Source: Puccinellia tenuiflora (taxonomy: Eukaryota > Streptophyta > Magnoliopsida > Poales > Poaceae). Taken from it: a stretch of DNA of 64,000 nucleotides. The position numbers and the translations under genes were made by a program. The notes beneath the pieces are model-generated. The model did no database searches and was not told where the DNA came from. It saw nothing but the letters and a program-made list of their open reading frames with translations. The stretch is from the NCBI GenBank assembly GCA_012064385.1, contig QRDG01000143.1:354995-418994 (forward strand), in the 5' to 3' direction. This document shows, in pieces, positions 22,985-32,033 of this stretch. Positions within the stretch are counted from its first letter, which is position 1; every line of letters begins with the position of its first letter.

Positions 22985-23060
22985 CCAGTGGTTGGATTCA
23001 ACCTACCCGAGGGCTTGTGTTAGGGAACATGCCAGCGGGTAGGCTAAATCCAACCATTGG
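22985..23060 (+). repeat. Foldback 4, 25-nt arms
   Basis: 22985-23009 pairs with 23036-23060 with three mismatches and a 26-base loop. The arm core is TGGTTGGATT and CCTACCCG. Sequence is unrelated to foldbacks 1-3 but the geometry is the same as foldback 1. Confidence 0.65.
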
Positions 23061-23173
23061 GTTCGGTGGCAAAGGTAGACGCTCGTTGTGTGCTGTTTAC
23101 CTGCAGGGACGTCGCTATTTATAGGCGATTAGAAGGTGTACCTGTGGATGAGGTGGGAGTGCAGATCCAACAG

Positions 23174-23570
23174 CTCACAAGCACTCAAAAGAAACACACC
23201 CCTGATCCAATGGCTCACAAGCGCTTGAAAGAAACACACGATCCGTGTGCTTCTTTAGTCCTGGTTGGTAACACGAACCGGTACTAAAGGCCCTGATCCA
23301 ACAGCTCACAAGCGCTCGAAGGAAACACATGATCCGTGTGCTTCTGATCCAACGGCTCACAAGCGCTCTAAAGAAACACACCCCTGATCCAATGGCTCAC
23401 AAGCGCTTGAAAGAAACACACGATCCGTGTGCTTCTTTAGTCCCGGTTGGTAACACGAACCGGTACTAAAGGTCCTGGTCCAACAGCTCACAAGCGCTCG
23501 AAGGAAACACACGATCCGTGTGCTTCCGATCCAACGGCCCACAAGTGCTCGAAGGAAACACACGTGTGCT
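23174..23570. repeat. 182-bp tandem repeat carrying CACTA subterminal motifs
   Basis: Two complete units begin at 23174 and 23356; a third, partial unit begins at 23538. Each contains several CTCACAAGCGCTCGA-type blocks, the palindrome CACACGATCCGTGTG, and a foldback with arms CTTTAGTCCCGGTT and AACCGGTACTAAAG. The last resembles subterminal repeats of CACTA families. Confidence 0.85.
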
Positions 23571-23607
23571 TCTTCCACCGCTTCCCGCCTTCGTCTTCCC
23601 ATAATTT

Positions 23608-23620
23608 CTCACTATATATA
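23608..23620 (+). promoter_or_regulatory. TATA box of CACTA passenger gene
   Basis: CTATATATATG lies about 120 bp upstream of the ATG at 23735, a normal distance for a plant promoter with a short leader. Confidence 0.5.
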
Positions 23621-23734
23621 TGTAGGCTTGTCCGCCATTGCCATATCACATCTAAACTCATATCTGCAACCGCATCACTCTTCCATTGTAACAAAATTTT
23701 GACTTAGGGGTTTTTGACTTAGGTGTCGGCGACG

Positions 23735-24118
23735 ATGTCCATGTTGGACCAGAGGGGCGATGTGCGGGACTGGGCTCCACCGGGCTGGCACTGGGAGGTG
23801 CTACCTTCCGGGACGCGCAGCTTGGTGAGGAATCCGGGTGACGTCATCGACCCGAATCTTCTGTGGTGGCAGTCGCGTGGGCCACGCTCGGTGCAGAGGG
23901 AGCCGGCCTCCGAGGAGGTGGTACGTCGCCGTATCAGGGAGGAGGATGAGCATGTCCGTCGCTACATGTATCTATTGGATAGGAAGTATGAAAGTAGGTG
24001 GTCGTTTCTTCAGAGGGTTCCTTCTCACGTGAGCTATGACCCTGTGAGGGTTCCTTCTCTTTGGATGCGCATCGCCAGCGGCTCAGCACCCCGCGGCTCA
24101 GGAACCGATCGAAGTTAG
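23735..24118 (+). CDS. CACTA passenger protein, 127 residues, unknown function
   Basis: Open frame with its own TATA box, between the 182-bp repeats and an AT-rich tract. I chose the ATG at 23735 because upstream in-frame triplets lack ATG. It reads MSMLDQRGDVRDWAPPGWHW, then DVIDPNLLWWQSRGP, an Arg/Glu-rich helix (VVRRRIREEDEHVRRYMYLL) and YDPVRVPSLWM. No signal peptide, membrane segment or known domain is apparent. Codon use is GC-rich, unlike the surrounding AT-rich DNA. From memory, similar predicted proteins recur in wheat-tribe CACTA elements. It is neither transposase nor Ulp1; an accessory role in the element is an inference from position only. Confidence 0.55.
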   Translation: MSMLDQRGDVRDWAPPGWHWEVLPSGTRSLVRNPGDVIDPNLLWWQSRGPRSVQREPASEEVVRRRIREEDEHVRRYMYLLDRKYESRWSFLQRVPSHVSYDPVRVPSLWMRIASGSAPRGSGTDRS

Positions 24119-24804
24119 TTTCAGAGTATGTGATCGCCATTGCAGTTCTCTTGTCTATGATCGTAGTTTAGGTTACTACTTGCTTTTGAAAACTTGCGAC
24201 CTAAACTATCAACATCCGAAGATGTGTGTGATATTCATGCATATGTATGCAAAATATTGGTTCTCGCCAGGTACGAGGGGGACGGCCCGCCTCCTTCGGA
24301 CTTCAATGAATATATAAGTTTAATTAATGAATATTGATATTTTAATTGCATTTTTCTGATAAACAGATGAAAAGATATTGAATTTATAAGTTTAATTAAT
24401 GACTTAATGGAGTTCAAATTCAAAATTTTGTAATTAAATGAATTCACCTATAATTAAAAAAATGAATTTGTCATAAATTCAAATTATATGAAAAACAATC
24501 AAACATGCATTTTGTTTCAATTTTGTAGATAATTAAATCAATAGATATTGGAACATTTTAAAAGATATGATTTTCAAATAATTAAATGAAACTATAAAAA
24601 TATATGAATTTTTAAATAATAAAAAGATAATGAATTTCAAATATTGGAACATTTTTTAAATATTGGAACATTTTAAAATAAACTAGAAAAAAACAATTCC
24701 AAAAGCATGTAAAAATTCATATATTTAAAAAAGAAAACAAAGTATATAAAAGAAACAAAAAAGAAAACAGAAAAAGAAACTAGAAATAAGAAACAAAAAA
24801 AAAG
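24119..24804. other. AT-rich spacer in CACTA element
   Basis: Strongly AT-rich with repeated ATTGGAACATTTT and AATTAAATGAA phrases. No coding sequence. It separates the passenger gene from the internal subterminal-like block. Confidence 0.6.
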
Positions 24805-24807
24805 ACC

Positions 24808-24942
24808 ATTGGTCCCGGTTCTTAACACCAACCGGGACCAAAGGCCCGCTGGGCTTCGCGCGCAATATTTCGCGGCCCGGACAGACCTTTGGTCCCGGTT
24901 CTTTGGTCCCGGTTCGTGGCTGGAACCGGGACCAAAGGTCCT
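24808..24942. repeat. Internal block of CACTA subterminal repeats
   Basis: Five copies of TTGGTCCCGGTT or its complement, more than 5 kb from the nearest terminus. They sit directly before the captured PTPA fragment and resemble the true left end (17849-17907). This may be the remnant of a second, internally fused CACTA end. Confidence 0.75.
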
Positions 24943-25059
24943 TTCTGCGTCGATTAGGTTCGTTTCCGCGCAAAAATTTCACAACTCCCCATCGACGCTT
25001 TCGCCTCCAGACGCTCTGTGCCGCCGTCGTCGTCCTCTCCCCGGTCCCGCACCCCCTCC

Positions 25060-25300
25060 CGGTGCCGCCCGCCGCACCGCACTTCGCCTTCCAGGCCCCC
25101 GCCAAGCGCATCTCCTCCCCCGACGACATCGCCCGCCGCTTCCACGCCTCCACCCACAGCCGCCACTTCCTCGGCTTCGTCGCCTCGCTCTCCGCCTCCG
25201 TCCACGGCCGCAAGCTCTCCGACCCGCTCCCATCCCCTCCCTCCCCGCCGTCTCCGCGCTCCTCGACCTCATCTCGGCGCCGCCGCCCCTGACACCGCCT
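25060..25300 (+). pseudogene. Captured fragment of PP2A activator (PTPA)
   Basis: The translation contains FQAPAKRISSPDDIARRFHA and RHFLGFVASLSASVHGRKLS. This is the N-terminal part of plant serine/threonine-protein phosphatase 2A activator (PTPA/PPP2R4 family), whose pattern is K.I.SP.DI..F..S....FLGFV..LS. The frame shifts near 25230; the other frame then continues as PAVSALLDLIS. Only about 80 residues of the parent survive. The catalytic and nucleotide-binding parts and all later exons are absent. GC-rich codon use marks it as foreign to the AT-rich element. Confidence 0.75.
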
Positions 25301-25340
25301 TGGGCTGCCCCGCCCCGCCTAGCTCCTCCTCTGCATCGGC

Positions 25341-25418
25341 CGCCGTGTCGCCATCGCCTCCCCTTCCACGGGCCACCGCCGCCGTGTCGCCGTCGCCTCC
25401 CCTTCCACGGGCCGCCGC
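25341..25418 (+). repeat. 36-bp tandem duplication after PTPA fragment
   Basis: Two head-to-tail copies of a unit containing GCCGTGTCGCC and CCTCCCCTTCCACGGGCC. Confidence 0.8.
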
Positions 25419-25496
25419 CGCCGATCCCCTCCCAATTGGGATCCTTTTGCAAGGTACGGTTCCTCTCCTCCCTCTCTCCTCCTCTAATTTTTAGGA

Positions 25497-25680
25497 AAAT
25501 TTTGTAGAATTTTAGGTTAGTTTAACTTGGGCTAAGTGAAAATTTAGGTTAGTGTAATTTAGGCTAGGTGAAAATTTAAGTTAGTGTAATTTTAGGTTAG
25601 AAAAATTTAGGCTAGGTGAGTATTTAGGTTAGTGTAATTTAGGCTAGGTGAGTATTTAGGTTCGTGGCTGGAAAAATTTT
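25497..25680. repeat. Minisatellite TTAGGTTAGTGTAATTTAGG
   Basis: About five imperfect head-to-tail units of 25-35 bp built on TTTAGGTTAGTGTAATTTAG and GGCTAGGTGA. Confidence 0.8.
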
Positions 25681-25825
25681 GTTAGGAAAATTTTGTTAGT
25701 GGTTTAAGTAGATGCAATTTTTTCAGTACCATTTTGATATTTGCATAGTTTGAATTTATTAGATGCAATTTTTAGATGATTTTTTTAGTTTTGTGTTAGA
25801 TATGCAAAATAGACGATGGAGAATT

Positions 25826-26012
25826 GATAGCAAACATTCAAATTTTATAGCAATTTTGAATGCAAACATTCAAATTTTGATAGCAAACATTCAAATTTGA
25901 TAGCAAACATTCAAATTGTGATAGCAAACATTCAAATTTTATAGCAATTTCGAATGCAAACATTCAAATTTTGATAGCAAACATTCAAATTTTGATAGCA
26001 AACATTCAAATT
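25826..26012. repeat. Minisatellite GATAGCAAACATTCAAATTT
   Basis: About eight near-identical units of roughly 20 bp, with occasional variants ending GCAATTTTGAATGC. Units are contiguous without unique spacers, so this is not a CRISPR-like array. Confidence 0.85.
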
Positions 26013-26147
26013 TTCTTCAAATGTTATTACAGTTAGATGCAAATTTTGATATTCATATTATTTTTACAAAATTGATTGCAGGGACATTGAGCTACGGATC
26101 CAAATTTTCCGGACGCCGTCCGCAGAGACGAGGAGCGTGAAGAGCAG

Positions 26148-29100
26148 ATGGATCTAACTTGTCTGGACGTCGCCGGCAGAGACGAGGAGTGCGAAATGCG
26201 AATGCTTCAGATTATAGCAGGACGTGCGGTCGCGCCTGTCGGTGAAGAAGATGCCATAACTGTAGAAGATTACGGCTCCCAATTTCTGAACGAATCCGGT
26301 GAGGGAGTTGAGGAAGAAGAAATTTGTAGAGAGGAGGAAGTGCCCTTAACAAACTCCGGCGAGGTATATTAAGCCTCTGTACATCGATCACACTAGATGT
26401 ATTATTTGAGTTGTATTGCAGTTATTAACGAACCATTTTTTCTTTTAGCCCTCCGGATCGAGCAAATCTACAGCAGTGCCGAAACGAGGCCCGACGAAGC
26501 CGTTGAAGGAGGGTCGTAGGATAGTGATCGACCAAGTTAGTGCTAGTGGTGAACCTTTGGAACCCTTAGATTGCCGCCGCAAATATATAAATCAATGCGG
26601 GGTTATTGTTAGGGACATTGTCCCGATCAACCTTGAAGAATGGATTCAGCCGAAGGACGAAAACAAGCCAACTACTTATGTCGACGAGAAACTAAAACTT
26701 TTGTGTTGGGACACGCTCTTGACAAAGGTCAACCTACCGTCAGATCTACCCGAGCACTTGAAGACAAAAGTCAAGGAGTGGACTCTTAGTAAGATGGCCG
26801 AACAATTCCAGACCTGGAAGAAAAACTTATGGAAAGCTTATCTAAAGGCGGAGGGGAAAGATCCAGATTTCACTGGACCACTAGTGAAGATACAACAGCA
26901 GTGGCCCACATTTGTGAAGCAAAGAAAATCGGAGGCCGTTGTGGCCCGATCGGAAAAAATAAGTTAAATGCTGCGAAGAAGGAATATCACCACCATTTGG
27001 GGGCAGGTGGCTACAAGGCTGCCGTGCCTAAGTGGGAAGCCTTTGAAGCAAGACTGTTTGATAACGGGATCATTCCACAGACAGCGGACTGGCCCGAGAG
27101 GTCCAAGTTTTGGTTGTTCGCGCATGGGGCAGGGTTGGACCCACAGACAGGGTTAATTGTTGCTCAGGGAAAATGGAAGGAAAAAATTAAGTATATAACC
27201 AAACAACTCGTGGACACAATAGATAAAGTTCGAAGGGGAGAGTACATAGTCGACAGAGAGAATGACGAGCTGTCACTAGCACTCGGGAATCCTGAACACG
27301 TTGGACGATTACGAGGCTATGGAGCCGGTGTCACCTTGAAACAAGGTTTTCCGGAAGACACTCATACTTATAGAAGCCGTCAGAGAAAAAAGAAGCAGGA
27401 GTCTGACCGGTTATCAGCACTGGAACGCAAGGTGCAGCAGCAGCAGGAGCAACTAGACTCAATTAGTAAGCAAAAGGCATCTCAGCTGCAGCTAGAAGGT
27501 CATGTCGAAGCCGCCCCATTTGATCAGCGGAAAAGCAGCGTGGGTTCCACGCATGTAGAAAATTCTGAATTCCAACCGCCGGCGGCTCACTACCCCGTGG
27601 ATGATATCACGGAGAAGACAGACTATGAGCTACACATGTCAATGAAGAACATGTCTTTCAAGGTGGCGGTCGGCTATGCTTTACCTAATCCAGCTGGAGC
27701 AAGCTACCATCTCGGAGGGATTCCACCTGGCTATGCTCGTGTCGGGGTGGATGAAGTTGTGCCGTTATATGCTAATCTGGAACTTGACATTCCTGGAGGT
27801 GACGGCGAGAAGACACTGGGAGAAGTCGAGAAGGGTATCGCTCTCTGGAACAAGAAAAACATCGTGTTTCCAAACTTGACTCCTCCGAGTAGCAGAACCC
27901 CACCTCAAGATCGATCTCCCCCACCTCAAGATCCATCCCACCCACCTCAAGATCCATCCCCCCACCTCAAAATCCACCCCCCCCACCTAAAGATCCATCC
28001 CCCCACCTAAAGATCCATCCCCCCACCTCATGAAGATCCACCCCCACAAGATCCATCCTCCCCACATCAAGATCCATCCCTCGATGGCCCATCCGTCGCG
28101 AGTCCATCGCCCGCGACGTACCGTCCGTCGATTCCGCCCCTTGTTAAGACCTTCTCATCAAAGCGGAAACTATCCTTTACGTCGACGCGTGAAGATAAGT
28201 TAACTCGAGTGGAACGCGAGTTGCTAAAACCTCTTCCAAAGAGATCGTACGACAAAACTCTAGAGGAACTCGAGGAGTCGGTGCGTGCCGATGTGGCCCG
28301 ACAATTAGCTCCGAAACGGCCCCCGCCTAAAGAGATAATACCAGCAGAAAAAGTTGAGAAATTTATAAAAAATCTAACGGGTCCCCAGCCAAAGCCGCCT
28401 AAATTGCGAGATGACTATGATCGTGTTTTGGAGAAGACAATTAGTCAAGAGGAGGAGGAGAAGAAGGCTGCCTATCGCCTAAAGAGGCAGCGGATGCAGG
28501 AGGAGAAGGAGGCGGCAGATCGCCTAAAGAAGGAGCGGTTCAAGGCGGCAAAATGCGGGAAAAACGTGGCCCAGCTCGGAGAACAGGCAAAACAGTCGAT
28601 CTCCCCGCTGAAGGTGATATCCGATAAGAAAGTTCACCACGACACTGGCACCATAGGCGGCCCCCAGGAGTATCAGTATGCATGGACATATGTCTACGGG
28701 AAGTCCCTGGTCAGACCTGAGGAGGTCAATTCTCTAACAACACAATTGCGTCGATTGCATCTGTGGTACGAAAAAGCCGTAGCGGCCGGGCATGAGTTCT
28801 TCTGGGTGTCATATAAGAAAGAGCATTACTTCACGGATGACGCGATGTATATTCCGTTTTCTGAAATTTTTCAGTTATTCAATCAAGACTCCCTCGACAA
28901 ATCCCTCGTCAGTTGCTATTGTTTGTAAGTGATTTATTTCTGCAATTTAATTAAGTCTCTAGCTCTGCTCGTTCGTTGCCTGTAATTATCTCACTACATT
29001 CTTTTGTACTGTAGAATGAAGATTGTCGAATGCAGGGAACGCCGCATCTATGACATCGGGTTCATTGACCCATATTATATTAATGAAGTGACCGTAAATA

Positions 29101-30028
29101 ACCATCCCGAGGACACAGAGAATAACTTGTTCCGGTGGTTAGTGAAACTAAATACTTGCGAAGAAATGCTTTTTCCTTACGTCTTCCAGTGAGTGTTACT
29201 GTACCTTCTACACATTCTATTTTGCTTACTCCATGTTTAATGTAATCGATGAGTCATGGACATATAAACGTGCGCAGTTCCCACTGGATTCTGCTAATCA
29301 TTAGAGTTGACCAAGGAGTCGTTCAAGTCATGGACTCGTTAAGGAAAAACATGGAAGAGTACCAAAGCTTGCAAGATATGCTCCAGAGGTAATTTTAATC
29401 ATTATCGCTCTATATCGACCTCTTTCATTCATTTTCTGATATCAAGTAATTAATAACTCCTTTAATCATTTTCTTTTGGCGGGCAGGGTTTGGAAACGGT
29501 TCATCGTGAAGGTTCCAAAGGAATGGAAACCGAAGTTGTATTTTTATACCACCAAGGTAAGTAGTACTATATATATAGGTCCGCACAACTCTTTAATTGT
29601 AGTTTCAATACCATTATCATGCTTGATTATTATTTGATTAAATTCTATTTTCTGTAAAGTGGTGTCAGAGGCAGCATCAGGGGACAAATTTATGTGCATA
29701 CTACGTTTTTGAGTACATGCGCTCTTTTGTCAATGAGCGGAATAGAGAACAAAGAACAGCTTATGTATGTATACACTCTTCGCAATTTTTTATTACCATA
29801 TTGTGTTGAGTTCCATTCATAAATTATTTTATTATGATTTCATATATACAGTTATAAACAACTCACATATTCATATTGATCTAGATGGATCGAATGTGGG
29901 ACCAGCTCATACCAGTGAAGCGCCTAAAAGCAATTCAAGAGGAATTGGCAGGATTTTTGAACTCGGAGGTCCTGAAGAAAACTGGAGAATTTTATCACAA
30001 AAGCAATTATTTTTTGCCTCCAATGTAA
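26148..30028 (+). pseudogene. CACTA second gene with Ulp1-like (C48) protease domain
   Basis: Multi-exon gene; exons I can define by frame and GT/AG sites are 26148-26363, 26449-28924, 29015-29189, 29278-29388, 29487-29556, 29660-29764 and 29885-30028. The N-terminal half reads LLCWDTLLTKVNLP and KVKEWTLSKMAEQFQTWKKN, as in the accessory (TNPA/ORF2-like) proteins of grass CACTA elements, followed by a coiled coil. The C-terminal exons form a Ulp1/SENP-like cysteine protease: HWILLIIRVDQG (catalytic H), VQVMDS (D), QHQGTNLCAYYVFEYM (Q and nucleophile C). Breaks: one base lost in an A-run near 26955 and a stop at 28008 inside a Pro-rich repeat. The exons from about 28209 to 30028 join in frame without stops. 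SUMO specificity is not shown. Confidence 0.82.
27890..28080 (+). repeat. Pro-rich CCACCTCAAGATCCATCCC repeat in exon
   Basis: About nine units of roughly 18-21 bp coding PPQDPS. Indels in C-runs throw the frame off and then back, leaving a TAA at 28008. The sequence beyond returns to the original frame. Confidence 0.85.
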
Positions 30029-30244
30029 TTGACGTGATCTCGACGTGTGAGAAACGTGATGTCGGTGTAGTAACTTGAACGTGATCTCGACGTGTGGGAT
30101 TATGTTTGTATGTATGAATCAAACGTGAACTCGGTATATTGTATAATTTATGTGTATGATTGTCTGCGCAACGTGATCTTCGTAAAAAATAATTAATCGG
30201 AAAACAAAAATCGAGCCCCCCCAAAAAATAAAAAAGAACAAAAC

Positions 30245-30431
30245 GCTGAAACCTCTTTGGTCCCGATTGGTAAAGGGTTCCGGCCAGGAGCCCCCACCCC
30301 GCGCCCACGTGGAGGCACATTGGTCCCGGTTCTTAAGGTACCGGGACGAAAGCCCCCCCCCCCCCCCTTTAGTCCCGACCGGGACCAAAGGCCCTTTGAA
30401 ACCGGGACCAATGGGCCGTTTTCTACTAGTG
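30245..30431. repeat. CACTA right subterminal repeats and terminus
   Basis: Copies of TTGGTCCCGGTT and ACCGGGACCAAAGG at about 30258, 30320, 30378 and 30400, a C-run at about 30352-30366, then the terminal TTTTCTACTAGTG. Confidence 0.85.
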
Positions 30432-30434
30432 GAT

Positions 30435-31789
30435 CGGAGTACAACATAAACTAACTTGGACAAACTCAGTTAATTAACCACTGTACACCAGCTGACTGAT
30501 TACTTGAAGAGACATGAACATGTATGTTCTGAACCTGAGCCAAGAACCTCTCGGTGTGTCGGCGTTTACATATTTTGATCATTTAACAATGGGCTTGCCG
30601 GCAAGTGCGGCAAAAAAATAAAAATAAATCATGACTCTTGGCTATTGACCACCTCATCAATGAACAAAACATAATCCACAGGCTGTTGTCAACCCAGGCG
30701 GTAGTGATATCTTGTGTGCTATAGTGCTGACTCATACTCAATCAGCAGGTGACACATTGATACATGGAGATTCTATGGAACATCGTATCCACCCGCTGTA
30801 GTCTCACTGTCATCATCGGAGTATCTCATTGCCTCCTCAACTTGGCCCACAATGATCTCCCCACCAATGTGCATTCATGTGTTACTTACCACACTCCATG
30901 TTGAGGGACTCAAGATTGGTGGGCGGCTCCTTTTTGCTGAAGCGATCCAAAGGTGTCGGGTAACGGTTATGACAGCAAACGGAAAGCATCGCCATCTGCA
31001 TGGAAGCCAAAAGTGGTTATTGCAGCAAAGGGATAAAAAACTCACTAATGAGGCAGGATGTTATTTCTGAGAAAAACAGACTGGTATGTGAGATTGCAAG
31101 AGATGGTTCACAGCAGGGCAAAATGATGTCGCATGAAGAAAATTAGGGCTTTAGAAAGACAAGATAGGCATGGATTTGGATGAGATGGCTAGAGGGGATG
31201 AGAGATAGCAAGTAGGGTAAGACATTTCTTCTTCACTGATTCAATAGAAGTTACATGCGCCCATGCTTAGGTCCTTTTTTTTCTCAAAGAGATGCTCTAG
31301 TCCTTGACCTTTTCCTAACATAATTAGGCTCCTGTGGTATACTTTTCCTGCTACAATTGTCTTTCCTCACCCAAAGAATAATACAATAGAACTTCCTAGT
31401 TTAGTTTCCCCTAATTTTCTTGGACTCCTCTTTAATTGTCCTCCTCTTATTCTTCATCCAAGGACTTCTCCTTCCATTTCCTTGGGACTCTTAGACTCGT
31501 GCGCCATCTTCTTGTCACCGACTTGGACTCCACAAGCTTCAATCACAACTTGTCCAAGCCACTGCTGGTGGTGGTGCTGCTGTCCTTCTCCAATACGCCC
31601 ATAGACTGTCCTAGTCGGCATACCAAACATATGTAAGTTGTAGGGCTATGAAACACTTCTGATAGGTGCTCAGTATTGGTTTTTTTTTTTTGAAATCCAG
31701 TATTGGTTTTGTTAATTACTTAATTGGCGTGCAAATTGGTATGCTTGACTAAGAGAAGTTCTGGTGCTATCAGTCTTTGTGGTGTTACT
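30435..31789. other. Intergenic; one possible terminal exon on minus strand
   Basis: On the minus strand, 30845-30773 reads GEIIVGQVEEAMRYSDDDSE and ends YDVP plus TAG. It looks like the last exon of a gene, but I cannot place a matching upstream exon or name it. The rest has no coding signal. Confidence 0.3.
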
Positions 31790-32028
31790 TGTTAAGTATA
31801 TTATACCACCACTTTCCATCAGATCGGTCTTTTGGGATAGTTGGTTGGTAGAGGTATCTAACATGGTATCAGAGCGCCCAGGTCTCGGGTTCAAGTCTCA
31901 ATCCCCGCACCATTATTCCCCAATTTATCCACGCCCCAGTTGGGCGTGAGGGGAGGTGTTATCCACGTCGGATGTGAAGAGGGGGTGTTAAGTTTTTTGG
32001 GATAGTTGGTTGGTAGAGGTATCTAACA
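31790..32028 (+). mobile_element. TRIM/SMART-type miniature LTR retrotransposon
   Basis: 5' LTR 31790-31863 (TGTTAAG to CTAACA), then directly a primer-binding site TGGTATCAGAGC at 31864-31875 (initiator-Met tRNA type). A short non-coding interior follows, then a purine tract GAAGAGGGGG and the 3' LTR 31986-32028. The 3' LTR lacks about 31 internal bases present in the 5' LTR. Flanks TTACT (31785-31789) and CTACT (32029-32033) are a probable 5-bp target duplication with one change. At 239 bp it is among the smallest LTR elements. Confidence 0.8.
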
Positions 32029-32033
32029 CTACT

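Larger units (their letters stand above)
17738..30431 (+). mobile_element. CACTA (En/Spm) transposon, complete, 12.7 kb
   Basis: Starts CACTAGTAGAAAA at 17738 and ends with the inverted copy TTTTCTACTAGTG at 30431. GAT flanks both sides (17735-17737 and 30432-30434), the 3-bp duplication typical of CACTA. Subterminal regions carry many copies of TTGGTCCCGGTT in both orientations. Contents in order: membrane-anchor exon, TNP2-type transposase, foldback cluster, 182-bp repeats, passenger gene, internal subterminal-like block, PTPA fragment, minisatellites, and a second large gene with a Ulp1-like domain. The intact ends and TSD suggest fairly recent insertion, but both large genes are broken, so it probably moved using enzyme from another copy. 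Confidence 0.93.

Noticed and set aside
24979..25494. Minus-strand frames over the PTPA fragment
   Set aside because: Low-complexity antisense of a GC-rich exon; the plus strand gives the recognisable protein.
25826..26012. Regular short repeats suggesting a CRISPR-like array
   Set aside because: Units are contiguous without unique spacers, in a plant transposon. It is a minisatellite.
31880..31900. tRNA-like B box (GGGTTCAAGTCTC)
   Set aside because: It lies just after a TGGTATCAGAGC primer-binding site between two LTRs. No A box or cloverleaf fits, so it is retroelement interior, not a tRNA gene or SINE.
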